Positions 51,271 through 62,745 of a stretch of DNA of 64,000 bases are shown here, in pieces. A program made the position numbers and the translations under genes. The notes under the pieces are model-generated. The model saw nothing but the letters and a program-made list of their open reading frames with translations. It did no database searches and had not been told where the DNA came from. The DNA lies in the NCBI GenBank assembly GCA_905221605.1, contig CAJNDS010001001.1:62001-126000 (forward strand), given 5' to 3'. Source of the stretch: Symbiodinium natans (Eukaryota > Sar > Dinophyceae > Suessiales > Symbiodiniaceae). Numbering within the stretch: position 1 is the first letter of the stretch; each line of letters starts with the position of its first letter.

Positions 51271-51403
51271 TCATAGCTGGACTGAAAGCATCCCGACATG
51301 GTACAAAGGACCCCACCCCCACCGCCCGCACCCGCCCAACCCGAAACGCGAAACCCTAAACCCTAGACCCTGAACCCTTTTTGCCTAAACCCTACATACA
51401 CCC

Positions 51404-51600
51404 TAAACCCTATACCCTATACCCTCAACCCAAAACCCAAAACCCTCAACCCTAACCCCTCAACCCAAAACCCTAAACCCTCAACCCTAAACCCTCAACC
51501 CAAAACCCTCAACCCTAAACCCTCAACCCTAAACCCTCAACCCTAAACCCTCAACCCTCAACCCAAAACCCTAAATCCTCAACCTTAAACCCTCAACCTT
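51404..51600. repeat. Mixed CCCTCAA / CCCTAAA / CCCAAAA array
   Basis: About 27 heptamers alternate between CCCTAAA and the variant CCCTCAA or CCCAAAA, an example of array decay or variant-repeat synthesis. Confidence 0.85.
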
Positions 51601-51700
51601 ATAAACCCAATTGCACAGCAAGAAGCTGCAGGCCCAGTTCCAAGGTCAGCCATGGGTGGGCATCCGTTGGCACCTCCCCCAACTCCCAGGCCCCGGGGAG

Positions 51701-51732
<32 letters not shown>

Positions 51733-52000
51733 CGGGGGCCAAGATTTTGGGAATGCCCAAGCTGCGTAGGGTTTAGGGTTTAGGGTTTAGGGTTTAGGGT
51801 TTAGGGTTTAGGGTTTAGGGTTTAGGGTTTAGGGTTTAGGGTTTAGGGTTTAGGGTTTAGGGTTTAGGGTTTAGGGTTTAGAAACCTGCTGCACACCAGA
51901 ACCGGGAGTTCCGGGCTTCTAGTGGTCTGCCAGGTGGCGCAGCGCTTGGCCAGCGAGGCGTCCAAGATGAAGCCGGTGCCGTGCATACCTGAGAGTACTT
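51599..52000 (-). CDS. Unidentified exons, minus strand
   Basis: An upstream exon at about 51999-51920 reads GMHGTGFILDASLAKRCATW then QTTR after a CTCAG| acceptor supplied near the end of a D element. A downstream exon at about 51690-51599 reads GAWELGEVPTDAHPWLTLEL then GLQLLAVQLGL and reaches TAA. A 16-unit TTTAGGG array and a 31-base G run lie between them. The protein is not recognised; both frames are protein-like. Confidence 0.5.
51702..51732. repeat. Poly-G run of 31
   Basis: The longest G homopolymer in the window, inside a likely intron and 36 bp from a TTTAGGG array; able to form G-quadruplexes. Confidence 0.85.
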
Positions 52001-52095
52001 GGAGGTTCATAGGGTTTAGGGTTTAGGGTTTAGGGTTTAGGGTTTAGGGTTGGGTATGGTTACGCCCTTATTTGGATTACAACCCTACTTTAACG
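51993..52095 (-). mobile_element. Family D element carrying a TTTAGGG array
   Basis: The left arm TACTTGGAGGTTCATAGGG runs into about five TTTAGGG units (52014-52049), then the D interior GGTATGGTTACGCCCTTATT and TACAACCCTACTTTAA. The right arm is missing or eroded. Confidence 0.55.
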
Positions 52096-52383
52096 GGCTA
52101 GACCCAAGACTACGTTTTAGTATTAGGGAACCTGGCATTCGAAAGCTTAGAAATTTCGGGTTTGGGTTTTTAAGTACAGGTCTTGCAGAGAGTTTGTGCT
52201 GCTGCCTAAAACTTTGAACCCTCAACCCTAAACCCTTTAATAACCCTTTAATCCCGTTAATCCCTCTAGCCTGAACCCTTTTCCCTTTAAACCCAACACT
52301 TACAACCCCTTAAGATCTTCGAACCCTTTAAGCCTTTTAGACAATTGGACCCATGGAACCCTTCAAGCCCTAAACCTGGCGTC

Positions 52384-52655
52384 CTGCGGAGCCCAGATGT
52401 GGGCCCACACAAAGACGATGATTCCCAGAAGTACTGCAACCAGAATTCGGAGTAGGCCCTCATTCCCTTTTAAATGGTGTTTAGGTTCCCTTACAAGCCC
52501 CGATAAACCAAAAAGGGTACCCTTCTTGTTCCTTAAGTTTTGGGGGCTACTAACATCCTTGAGCCTTCAAGCGGTGATCTGGTCTGGAGAGGCGCCGGCG
52601 GGTTCGAAGAGCCGTTTCTGCATGTATTCCTGGGTGTTTGGGGCCCCTTTTTGAA
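52384..52655 (-). CDS. Membrane-anchored protein fragment (two exons)
   Basis: Exon 52655-52568 reads GAPNTQEYMQKRLFEPAGAS then PDQITA. Exon 52451-52384 reads RILVAVLLGIIVFVWAHIWA then PQDA, a single hydrophobic helix near a C-terminus, like a tail anchor. The intron between them is a family G element in reverse (52452-52560). The second exon either stops a few codons later or uses CAG|GTTTAG, a donor formed by the telomere heptamer. The protein is not recognised. Confidence 0.5.
52452..52560 (-). mobile_element. Family G element acting as an intron
   Basis: The complement of the G landmarks is seen: GGAGTAGGCCCTCATTCCC, CCAAAAAGGGTACCC and CCTTAAG. It separates the two membrane-protein exons. 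Confidence 0.55.
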
Positions 52656-53068
52656 CCCTTTTTGAGTACTGGGGTTTAGGGATTTTGGGTCCCCTTTGAA
52701 TCCTTTTTGAGTACTGGGTTTAGGGCTTATACGGCCATAAACCCTAAACCCTAGGCTGGAATCAGGGTCTTTGGGATGCCGGGGTCTGCTTCGGTGGTGG
52801 CTTTGGGTCGTGTCATTCCGTGCTCCGACTGCCTAGCTGTTCAGATTTGGAAGTTCCCGAAGTTATTTACCGAAAACCTGAAACCCAAACCCTAAGCACA
52901 GGCGTACCAACTTAGGGCCCGAAGAGCACATGGGCCAAGACGACATTTCGGAAGCTTTGAGGGCTGACAGGGTTCTTAGATGGATCATAGGGGCTTCGTT
53001 CTTGTGTGTGGGGGGGGGGGGGTGGTGTGGGGGTATTGGGGTAAACCTGAAACCCTAAACCCTGAACC

Positions 53069-53705
53069 CTAAACATCCCTAAACCCTAGATCCCAAGCAC
53101 GCTCACGCCGGATTGGAGCTACCAAGGGTCGAAAAGAAAAGAACTGGACATGACAGCAGGAACCCAACTGGTTCAACAAGTTGATCGATGGCTTTGGTGG
53201 AGCCGGAAATGTTTGTTTTTCGTACTTGAATGATGTTCGATGTGAGATGGTCTGTTCGTTGTCAAACAAAAATGCAAAACTCATCAAATCATGCGGCCAG
53301 TATCTCATGGAGCGATCTCGAACTTCAAGCTGAGATTGGGCCCTCTTCAAAAGCACACACAAGAACTTCGAGCTGATTTCGAGGACAAATATCGTTGCTT
53401 GCAACCGATTGTGATCAATCATCGGGAAATCTTTGGTTCATCTCAACCGAGGCCGAAAGCAACTGTGCGACTCGTATTCATTCTGACACCCCAGTGCAGC
53501 CGCGCACTTCGTTTACGGAGAGTGAAGACTTCATCTACCAATGCAACGGGAAAAGGGGCAATAGTGCGAAGACGTTACACCCACGGCTCGAATACATCTT
53601 TTTCGTCGTGTCAACGCCATTAAAAAAAAGACCAACAGCCCCTGCCCAGTCCAAGTCGCTGCAATGCTCCTGCCGGAAGACTCCTCCACCACCCGGGCAA
53701 TAAGG
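53069..53705. other. Array-free stretch with overlapping open frames
   Basis: Frames of 102-117 codons are open on both strands (plus: HTQELRADFEDKYRCLQPIV; minus: SKFLCVLLKRAQSQLEVRDR). No codon bias or domain favours one, so it may be an old gene remnant or a single unresolved exon. Confidence 0.35.
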
Positions 53706-53726
53706 GCGAGTCCTCTGATCGCGTCT

Positions 53727-53810
53727 AGGCTGTTCCCCCGTATACTAACAGTCCTTAGTAGGCATTACAGTACCCCCTCATTATAATCCCTATTAAGTAC
53801 TGTTAGTATC
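53727..53810. mobile_element. Family A element, right end eroded
   Basis: GGCTGTTCCCCCGTATACTA and AACAGTCCTTAGTAGGCATT to TACTGTTAGTATCC; the outer right arm is lost and no target duplication is visible. Confidence 0.65.
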
Positions 53811-54099
53811 CGGTCGATAGGATTGGAGTAAAGTAAGAATACACAATGCACGAGTTCTTTGGCCTTCCGGAGCCCAGTCTAGGCTCCCCTTCAGCATCTG
53901 CCCAGAGCCCCCATACCCCTGCATGAACGACAATACCCTGACTCAAAGCTTCTAACGTATCGGAGGGCTCCTAAGATCTAATATGATATGTTAGGAAAAT
54001 CTCACTTTGGGGGACTGGGCTCCCTGGGTAGCAGTTCAAAGCATCCCAAGACGTTTGGCCGTGATACAACGAAGCCTAGAAAAAACATCTGCAGACAAT

Positions 54100-54645
54100 G
54101 CTAGGCATATCAATGTGAAACGGAAACCTAGGCACTGAGGGTGGGGGGGGGGAGTACCATGCAAGTGTATGTGGACATAAATCAGGTAGGTATAGGATTT
54201 CAGACTCTCACAGGTCAAGGTTCTTGTCTTTGCAGAGTGATGTGGCAGCACACTGCAGGAGCTGGCTGCGGCACGTCCCTTCAGCCGGGCTGGGTTCAAT
54301 CTCATTCCTGTTGTGGATGCATCCCGTGATTCCAGGCCCCGTCGTACATGCATTCCGTGATCGGCTGTCTGAAAACAACAAACCACCCCAATCGCCAAGC
54401 GGGCCCCCTTGTTTCACCATCGAAACCAAGCCCCCAAACCTTATCGTGGAGATGCCGCCACCCCCGCTGTCCCCCTCTGTAGACAGGCCGAGAAGCCAAC
54501 GCCGTTATAGTCAAAGTGACTGCCCGGGGCGAAGATCAGAGGGTGACGGCCTGCGGTTCAGGACTGGGGGGAGGGAGGGGAGGGGGGAGGGGGCTGGTGA
54601 AGGGTAGATGTGCCAAGATTCAGGCTAAGATGTTCAGCAGCTAAG
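54100..54645. other. Low-repeat stretch, gene not resolved
   Basis: A plus-strand frame of about 127 codons (54224-54607, SDVAAHCRSWLRHVPSAGLG) overlaps minus frames of similar length; it ends in a G/A-rich microsatellite. No family was seen, so it is not called as a gene. Confidence 0.3.
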
Positions 54646-54649
54646 CCCT

Positions 54650-54748
54650 ACCCTAAGAACCCCAAACCTAGGTATGTTTAGGTTCTTAGTAGAAAACCCC
54701 TAATGGGATTCTTAAAAAAACCCTACAAAAAAGTAGGTTTGGGTTCTT
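54650..54748. mobile_element. Family F element
   Basis: Well-preserved arms CTAAGAACCCCAAACCTA and TAGGTTTGGGTTCTTGAG with core CCCTAATGGGATTCTTA. Confidence 0.7.
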
Positions 54749-55409
54749 GAGGTAGCTGCTAGGGCTTCTGGGTTTGAGGTTTCCAGGGACCCGCCCTCAC
54801 TCGCCGTCAACCAAGCTTTTTATGCAAACGCAGCTCTATGTGACCCTAAACCCTAAACCGTAAACCCTAAACCCTAAACGAGGGGCTTGAGGGAGTTTCA
54901 GTATCTCCCGACTTGGAGTCTTCCCAGCCTGTGGGTTGGGATCTGATTGTGCCAGGCATGAGAAGCCCGCTGCTGAACACAGCCTTCACCCTTAAACGCA
55001 GAACTCTTGGCCTTTAGGCCTAGAACCCTCAACCTAAACCCGACACCCTGCATCCGCCTGATCCTTGTCTATGGAGCCCAAATATTGCTGCCCAAACCCC
55101 TGAACCCTCGAGCCCTAAACCCTATGTTGAGTCCTCGCCTTCCATGGCCACCATGTCCCTCAAGTCTCTGGGGGGCGTCGCGCGACCCCTCCGCACAGCA
55201 GTGGCAGGTTTAGGGGTTTGGTTTAGGGTTTAGGGTTTTTAGGGTTTAGGGTTTAGGGCGGTTTAGGGTTTAGGGTTTTGGGGTTGAGGAGGTTTAGGGG
55301 GGGGGGGGGGGGGGGTAAGGGTTTGCAGTGGTTGAGGGGGTTAAAACATTTTGGGGGTTAAGGGGGTCAGGCGCTAGGGGTTTAAGGGCTTCGGGGCTTA
55401 GGAAAGTTT

Positions 55410-55578
55410 AGGGTTTCAGGCTTGGGCGGCCAAGTGGGATATTGGCCTTGGCAATAGGGTGGCAACTCGGAGAACCCCAATGCCCCTTGATGAAGAATGT
55501 ACTTCACAAACTCTTGTAGGGTCTCTAAAGGAAGATCAACGTTTTCTGGCTTGAGGAGTGTTGGCCCAACAAAAGACC
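55410..55578 (-). CDS. Exon, possibly the C-terminal part of the beta-lactamase-like gene
   Basis: After a TTTCAG|G acceptor the frame reads SFVGPTLLKPENVDLPLETL, QEFVKYILHQGALGFSELPP and YCQGQYPTWPPKPET. It is long, specific and protein-like. The LLKPENV part resembles the LLSPE-V step late in PF00144 proteins, and the exon lies downstream on the same strand as those exons. That link is inference. Confidence 0.55.
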
Positions 55579-55585
55579 TGAAATA

Positions 55586-55665
55586 AGAGGCAATAGAGCC
55601 ATACCAGCATGGGCTACTGTACCCTGTCCCTTTTAACAGGCCCGTTATAGGGTTGACTGTGGGGA
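55586..55665 (-). mobile_element. Family I element
   Basis: CCATACCAGCATGGGCTACT and GTTATAGGGTTGACTGTGGG match the tandem block in ANKRD13 intron 5. It precedes the acceptor of the 55.4-kb exon. Confidence 0.6.
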
Positions 55666-55667
55666 GG

Positions 55668-55828
55668 TTCATGGGTACTTATGGCCCCAATTCTATGCTT
55701 AAAGCGTACTGACCCTAAACCCTAAACCCTCCACCCTAAACTTACAGGACTTAAGGGGCTTACATGTGCAGCAATAAAAATATGGGATATAAGTACCCTG
55801 ACCCTCCAATTAGGCCCAATAGGCCATC
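55668..55828. mobile_element. Family D element with CCCTAAA insert
   Basis: GGAGGTTCATGGGTACTTAT at the left and ATAAGTACCCTGACCCTCCAA at the right; CCCTAAACCCTAAACCCT at 55713-55730 lies inside. Confidence 0.6.
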
Positions 55829-56761
55829 CGGTGGGGTTTAGAATTCAGGTTCAGGGTTCAGGGTTCAGGGTTCAGGGTTTTGGGCTTAGGGTCTAGGGTC
55901 TAGGGTCTAGGGTCTAGGGTTTAGGGTTTAGGGTTTAGGGTTTAGGGTTTAGGGTTTAGGGTTTAGGGTTTAGGGCTTAGGGTTTAGGGTTTAGGGTTTA
56001 GGGTTTAGGGCCTCAGAATGAGCATCAGCCGCCGCTTCTCGATAGGGCGACAGGAGCCCCAAGGGTGGCAGGCCTTTCGCCGAGCTGGCCCAAGGGATTC
56101 ATGTGTAGGGTTTAGGGTTTAGGGTTTAGGGTTTAGGGTTTAGGGTTTAGGGTTTAGGGTTTAGGGTTTAGGGTTTAGTGTATGCCCTTTCAGTGAAAAA
56201 GCCGGGTTGGATAAACTCTGAACTACAAGGCGACCCCTGAATATGTAGGGGAGCCAACAAGGGAGCCTAATTTGGAGAACTACCCATTTAGGGTTTCGAG
56301 TAAGCTCGGAATGCAACGGGTACACTTCCATGAAGGAGCTTAGAAGGGAATCTTACCACCCCCGAAAGCAGAATACCTTTTGAAAAGCAGCCCAAATGGT
56401 GAAGGTCACTCAAGGGTTTAAGACTCGAACCCCCTGCAGTTCTGCTTTCCCCAAAGGTCTCCCTTAATATACTCCAAGGTATGGCCCTTATGTTCCCATA
56501 GGCGAGCTTTAACAAGGGGCCCCAACAGCCTGAAGGGACCCAAGGTAGATTCCGATGAGTAACATGCTCAGAGGGGCATTTAAAAAATAGTCTGCAGAGT
56601 TTTCCGGCTTTGTCTATGGACCTTATCTCTGTTAAACCCTTTGGAGGACGCAGGATTTGGAGGGAGAGCCCCCAAAACACGTGTTGATTCCGGGGCTTAG
56701 GGTTTGTAGGGTTTATAGGGATAATATGGTTTATAGGGTTTCCAGGGTGTAGGGGTTTAAG

Positions 56762-56855
56762 CCCCAGAACCCCCGCCTACTTCTTTCTAGGTTCTCCGTG
56801 CTTCAAACCCTATATGATTCGTAGGTCGCCTACAAAACAGCAGCTTTGGGCGAAT
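56762..56855. mobile_element. Family F element
   Basis: CCCCAGAACCCCCGCCTAC and ACAGCAGCTTTGGGCG ends with TATATGATTCGTAGGTCGCC as core. It lies among beta-lactamase-like exons. Confidence 0.5.
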
Positions 56856-57335
56856 AGGGCTTCAGTTTTTTTTTCCGGGACTCCCAGGAGATGCCGAGCT
56901 ACTGCTGGTGGTAGGATTTTGGATATTCGGGAAACCCCAAACCCTAAACCCAAAACCCTAAACCCAAAACCCTAAACCGCATCGCAGAGCGGGTTGATCA
57001 TAGGGATGCCGGTATGACATGGTGGAGACAAACCCAGCACACACTCCTACCTAGGATGGCCCTTAAGACCCTCTGAGAGATGCTCCTATCTACTCTCAGG
57101 GGTTTAGGCTTTAGGGGATGCTATTCCTACTTAAGATCCTCTTAAACCCAAGAAGGGATCCGATACCCAAGGGCCTGCCTATACCGTTTACCTATCCACG
57201 TACAGCACCATTCTAAGAACTCTTCAACATCCCCCCCCCCCCGGGCATACCCCTGAGCAGAAATTGCGCGGTGTGGTAAGAGACTTCCTTATATTCTCCT
57301 TTTGTAGGTTAAGGGATATGGGTTTGGGGTATGTT

Positions 57336-57442
57336 TTGGGATGTTCCCCTTATACTAGCAGTCCTTAAATAGGGATTACAGTACCCCTTCTTATAATCCG
57401 TATGAACCTTAAGGACTGCTAGCATAAGGGGGAACATCCCAA
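57336..57442. mobile_element. Family A element abutting a CCCTAAA array
   Basis: TTGGGATGTTCCCCTTATAC and TAAGGGGGAACATCCCAA arms; the right end runs straight into CCCTAAACCCTAAA. Confidence 0.8.
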
Positions 57443-57540
57443 CCCTAAACCCTAAACCCTAAACCCTAAACCCTAAACCCTAAACCCTAAACCCTAAGCC
57501 CTAAACCCTATACCCAATGTATGTTGAACTATCCTTAGAA

Positions 57541-60268
57541 CCATGAAGCCAGAGTCGCCGGACCATAGTTGTTCGAGAAGCCGCCGGTGTGAGTGAAGCA
57601 GTGCCGCAGCCGCAGCGTCTCCTGCGTAAACCCTAAACCCTAAACCCTAAACCCAGAGCCAAGGCTCTAGGCCCTTACCTGTCAGGCATTGTTTGGGTGA
57701 AGCTGGGACCTCCAGTTCGCACCACAAAGAGCATTCCCTAAATTAAGGTCCCTTTTGCCTTTTGGGGTACCTTAATGATACTCAGGCTACCCACAAAACG
57801 GCCATCAGAGATTGTTTTGCCACACGCCTTCGTGACCAGCCACACTGTTGACTGCAAGGTCTATAAAGCCCCTAAACCATGAACCCTGAAGCCCTTAATT
57901 CGGCGACCCCTTGTTGGACCGGCTTCACCTAAACCCTCGACCCCAAAGCACAGCACATCCTGTGAACCCTAACGCCCCCCCCCCCCCAAGAAAACATAAA
58001 AATCAAAAATCAAAACAACAAACAATTCATACATATATATATATATATATATACAACATGTATATACAAAACGGTATACACCCCTAGAAATGCTAAAGGC
58101 CCTCATTCAAGCCCTGTCACAACTCTATGAACCTAATCAGCCCCTTTGACCCACATGTAATCTCAAGCACCCTCAGACTTGGGATGCTCTCCCTGATACT
58201 AACAGTCCGGGATGATCATAGGGGGGTACTATAAGCCCTCTCAAATAGGACTGTTCGTAGTAAGGGGGAACATCCCAACCGAAAACCCTTTTGCAGATCC
58301 TAAACCCTAAACCCTAAACCCTAAACCCTAAACCCTTGGGTAGGGATCCTCGCCTGGAGGGCCTCTCACCGAGCTCTTCTCAAGTTAGAACTGTCGTGGC
58401 AACTGGAATTCGAAGCCACGAAACCCTCAACCCTAAACCCCTAAACCCTAAACCCCTAAACCCTAAACCCCTTTTGCAACTGGACTGGGGGACTCCCTAA
58501 ACCCTAAACCCCTAAACCCAAAACCCCTAAACCCTAAACCCCAAAAACCCAAAAACCCAAAAACCCTAGACCTCCCCCACTCCTCAGCCGCCTCCAGCGC
58601 TCCCTCGCGCTCCACCAAGAGGTCCTGCTTGAGGTCGCCGGGTTAGGGTTTAGGGTTTAGGGTTTAGGGTTTAGGGTTCAGGGTTCAGGGTTTAGGGTTT
58701 AGGGTCTAGGGTTTAGGGTTTAGGATTTCAGCTGCGTGATCTGACGCCCGCGAGCGATCCATGCAAGAAGCAAGCCGAGGGTTTAGGGTTTTAGGGGTTT
58801 GGGGTTAGGGGTTTAGGTTTTAGGGTTTAGGGTTTTAGGTTTAGGGTTTAGGGCTTAGAGCGCTTGTGGCTGAAGGGAGCGGAAGCATCTTTGGGGGTGC
58901 TTCAGCTTGATGGCAGTCGGCACACAACTTTAAATCAAAACACAAAGAAGCTTCTCATACAACATAAGATCGTACGTTACTATGATAGATTTTAACACAT
59001 GGTATACCAGAATATCATGTGATTAGAATCTGTAGCATACTAAACCCAAAACCCAAACCCGTAAACCCTAAACCCTACAAAACACAACAACCTTGAGGTT
59101 GAATAAAGCCCAGAGTCCTTCGGCCACTCCGGCACCAAGGAGCTCACGGCGGTGTCCATAGAGATCTTTGCCTTCAGGCGATGGCCATGGGCTTGCAGCT
59201 TAGAGGTTCCCAAATTTCAGGGTTTAGGGTTTAGGGTTGCTGGGGTTCAGGGTTGCTAGGGCTTAGGGTTCAGGGCTACGTGGCCAGTTTCCCCAAATAG
59301 TGGTCCTCTTTATTATACACGCCTCTCCCAAAAAGACGCACACTAATCCTTGTTCATCATTAAAAGGCATATCCCCTATTTGGGATGCGTCTTGGGTATT
59401 GCAATGTCGGTGCTGCGCATCTCTCTTTTTTCGAAGCTCGAGGCCCTGGACTAAGCGCTGACGTACGCATCCTAAACAGGGGTTTAGGGTTTAGGGTTTC
59501 ATGTTTAGACCTTATGAAGATTATAATCCTAACCCTAAACCCAAAACCCTAAGCCCCAAACCCTAAACCCTAAACCCTATACCCTAAACCCTACATATAG
59601 GGTCCAGGGTGTAAAGCCGCTCGAAAAAACTGGTCCTGGCGCCTCTTCGCAAGCATGCAGCCCAGCCAGGGCAGTGAAGACCTTTGTGATGGAGTAGAGC
59701 TTGAAGACGGTCTCTGAGCTGTAACCTTCCCAGAACCCTAGGGGGATCCAAAAAGTAGATCCCTTAAGGGTTCTTAAGAATGACCCAGTTTAGTAGTATA
59801 GGGTACTGAACTCTAAACCCCAAAAGCACAAGTTCTACTGTTCCCGGGGGTCTGGGTTGCTGCCGGTGCAAGAAGGCTTGAGACTGTGGGGTTCCAGCTT
59901 AGCTGTGGTGTCTCTAACCTTGCAGATTCTCACTCAAGTGTTAAACCCGAATTGAAGGTTCATGTGGGCACATAGAAGGAGGGTTCTAAGTATCCTTTTA
60001 AGCAAGGTTAGAACCATACTTACCCTGTTGAAAGCCCTGAAATTAAACCCCACCTCCACCTCTGCCGCCCCCAAACCCTAAACCCTAAACCCTAAACCCT
60101 TTTTAACCCCTGGGCTGAGGCCGGGATGCGCGTATCAAACCCTAAACCCTAAACCCTAAACCCTTGGCGATTGCAGACAAGCGGCCTCCCAGCTCCCAAA
60201 CACCGATGACCTCGCCTTTCCGCACCACCGCCACCACGGCCCCTTTCATGCAACCGGAATCAACGTAC
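57541..60268 (-). CDS. Serine beta-lactamase-like (PF00144) protein, split gene
   Basis: Exons in order: 60268-about 60172 (CMKGAVVAVVRKGEVIGVWE), 59725-59643 (SSETVFKLYSITKVFTALAG, with the catalytic-type SxxK as SITK), 59198-about 59110 (LKAKISMDTAVSSLVPEWP), about 58641-58568 (GDLKQDLLVEREGALEAAEE, unplaced) and 57621-about 57541 (ETLRLRHCFTHTGGFSNNYG). The order GAVVAVVRKG, SITK, then LD-PV--LPEW and LRH-THTGG is that of class C beta-lactamase/PBP-like hydrolases and LACTB relatives. The join CEE|LQA has matching phase with a GC donor and a CTAAG acceptor. Eukaryotic members are hydrolases or structural proteins, not usually antibiotic resistance. The YxN and C-terminal motifs are not yet placed; candidates at about 57030-56978 and 55.4 kb may continue it. 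Confidence 0.75.
58179..58278. mobile_element. Family A element
   Basis: TTGGGATGCTCTCCCTGATA and GTAAGGGGGAACATCCCAA; the core contains GGGGGGTACTATAAGCCC in the reverse sense to most copies. Confidence 0.75.
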
Positions 60269-60905
60269 CTTGCTTGGGGTTTAGGGTTTAGGGTTTAGGG
60301 TTTAGGGTTTAGGGTTTAGGGTTTAGGGTTTAGGGTTTAGGGTTTAGGGTTTAGGGTTTAGGGTTTAGGGATTGGGGGCCCGCATAGCTTGCTTGCCCTC
60401 AAAACGAAAGGAACCCAAAAATTGCGGTCATACACCCTCTATTGCCTTCCTACCAGGTAATATGAACCATAAACTCTTTTAGGGTTGAATTTGTCCCCAA
60501 GGTGGGTTCAGGGCTTTGGGTTTTTGGCAGCCTGCATAGCTGTGTGAAACATTCAGCAGGGCTTGGGGACTACATGTCCCTGTGTCTCTGCGCATTCTCG
60601 AGTTTTGAGTTGACACTCTTTCGGCTTCCTCTGTCAACAAGCTTGTTGACAGAGCTTGTGGCTGTCGGAGCAAACCGAAGACTTCCCTAAGCCCTTGTCG
60701 TTGAGCACAGGCTGAGATGAGTGCCCTTAGCCCTCTTGACTTCTGCTTGTAAGTTATAAGCTTCTTATAGTCCGACTTCGAAGTACCCTAAGCCCTTAAC
60801 TTATGGTTATAAGTCATAATCTTGTTCAGGGTACTTTAGAGTCCTACTTCGAAGAAATCATGAATTTGAAATTTAGAGGATGGGAAGCTCCAGGCCACAA
60901 CTCAC

Positions 60906-60956
60906 CTGAGAGCTCCGGTGCAGCAGAAGGCACTTCTGCTGGAAGCGTGACGCCAT
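60906..60956 (-). CDS. Possible first exon with canonical donor
   Basis: ATG at 60956 opens MASRFQQKCLLLHRSSQ and ends at CAG|GTGAGT, the clearest consensus donor in the window. It lies upstream of the beta-lactamase-like exons and would give a basic, amphipathic N-terminus suited to organelle targeting. Its phase does not join directly to the 60268 exon, so a further exon may intervene or it may be unrelated. Confidence 0.4.
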
Positions 60957-61197
60957 CTCCTTAGTTGTTTAGGGTTTAGGGTTTTAGGTCTTGGGGTCTG
61001 GGTTTTGACCTGAAACTACAAGAAGAGACCTGGGGAAGGGATCGTTAACCCTATACTTTATATATATATATACATATTCTTTTTTCTACATATAGGTGTA
61101 TATCTCCAGCATTATCTCTCTCGCTCTCTCTTTTCTGTATTCATGCAGGGTGCTTCTGAAAACCCTGAACTCTCCCCCTAAGCCCATTTCTCTTGGC

Positions 61198-61310
61198 GGT
61201 TCATTTGATAAGAAGGGTTGGAAGTAAGGCAACTCTGGTTCTATCCTTTATTCAGGTACTGCTGACCCTACATATAAGTCCCCACTTGAACCTTCTCTCA
61301 AGTGCCTAAA
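61198..61310. mobile_element. Diverged family D element
   Basis: GGCGGTTCATTTGATAAG and AAGTCCCCACTTGAACCTT ends, with GTAAGGCAACTCTGGTTCTA inside. Confidence 0.4.
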
Positions 61311-62125
61311 CACCTTTTTGCCATCATTTTCTACCTAAACCCTAAACCCTAAACCCTAAACCCTAAACCCTAAACCCTAAACCCTAAACCCTAAACCCTA
61401 AACCCTACACCCTAAACCCTACCCTAAACCCTAAACCCCTAAACTCTACCTGTAGAAGTGCCCAAAAGCGAAACACCAAGTTGCCTCACGCTTTACTCCA
61501 AGTGTCGGCCAACTTGCCACCGTCGAAGCCATGGAGTTCCTGGTTTAGGGTTTAGGGTTTAGGGTTTAGGGTTTAGGGTTTCGGGTATAGGGTTTAGGGG
61601 CTACAATCCCCAAACCCACACACCCTTAACCCTAAACTTCCTAAACCCTCGTCGGAATAACTTCGTCATCGTCGTCGTCGCAGAGAAAAACCCTCAGGCT
61701 TCAGAACCCTAAACCCTAAACCCTAAACCCTAAACCCTTAACTCTAAACCCTAAGCCCTATAAACCCTAAACCCAAAACCCTAAACCCAACCTCGAGTTT
61801 TTGGGATTTGGGGCGTTGAAGGTTTTTGGCTTAGGGCCTTCGGAGTCTGGCTTTGCAGCAAAGAGCCCAGGCTCTGGCTTTCCAGCCCTCGTCCCCAACC
61901 CCCTAGGGTTTAGGGTTACCTCAACCTAAGTTCAACCCTAAACCCTAAACCCTAAACCCTAAACCCTAAACCCTAACAAACCCCAAAGCCCTCGATCCTG
62001 TGGCTGCCTAACTGACACCGGGCATGTTGTTGCGGCCCGTCAAGGACGCTGGGGCGGGTATAGGCTGCAGGGTTTGGGGCTTCTACGGGCAACCCCCAAA
62101 ACCCCAAATCAAAAAACCCTAAACC

Positions 62126-62226
62126 TTGGGATGTTCCCCGTTTTACTAACAGTCCTTAATGGGGATTATCGTACCCCCTTTAGAATGCCTACTAAGGACT
62201 GCTTCGTATACGGGGGAAGATCCCAA
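62126..62226. mobile_element. Family A element inserted in a CCCTAAA tract
   Basis: TTGGGATGTTCCCCGTTTTA and ACGGGGGAAGATCCCAA arms; CCCTAAACC lies at both 62117-62125 and 62227-62235, which is either a target duplication or simply the surrounding repeat. Confidence 0.75.
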
Positions 62227-62436
62227 CCCTAAACCCCCCAAACGCCCAAATCTAAAAAAAAACTAAACCCTAACCCTAAATCCTACACCCTATAAACCCC
62301 CAAAAACCCAAACGCTGAACCCGGGCCGGCTGCTGGGCTGGCTGCCCCCCACGCTGGCAGCGCCCGCTCGTATGGTCCCTTCCTGGGTTTAGGGTTTAGG
62401 GTTTAGGGTTTACAGGGATGAAGGTGCTGAAAGGTA

Positions 62437-62551
62437 CTTGGAGGTTCATGATTGCTTAACTTATACGTAGGGTTATAAGGACGGGAACTATGGTCATAAC
62501 CTTATCTAGGGTACTTATAACCCTACTTCTGAGTACCCATGAACCTCCAAG
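62437..62551. mobile_element. Family D element, best preserved copy
   Basis: CTTGGAGGTTCATGATTGCT and GAGTACCCATGAACCTCCAAG with TA on both sides; the interior GTAGGGTTATAAGGACGGGA resembles the interrupted copy at 7248-7482. Confidence 0.8.
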
Positions 62552-62659
62552 TAGGGTTTTAGGGATTTAGGGGGGGGGGGGTGGGGTTTAGTCTGGGGCT
62601 GATAATGAGGGGGTGTTTAGGGTTAGGACTAGGGAAGGCTAAGGCCTCAGGTTTTGAAT

Positions 62660-62745
62660 TCAAGAACCATCACAGTGGACATGTCCAGGCGAGGCTTTTC
62701 CACAAGCTGTGATCCACGAGCATGCGAAGTTCAGCCATCCGGTGA
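62660..62745 (-). CDS. Possible short exon
   Basis: ATG-initiated frame MAELRMLVDHSLWKSLAWTC, then PL and a TGA. It may be a first exon with a downstream donor. No family is recognised. Confidence 0.3.

Noticed and set aside
56288-56680. Minus ORF of 130 codons
   Set aside because: Despite its length it lacks protein-like codon bias and overlaps sequence resembling short-element debris; no motif was recognised.
60479-60690. ORFs around a CTTGTTGACA palindrome
   Set aside because: The palindrome CAACAAGCTTGTTG keeps both strands open; there is no coding bias or splice context.
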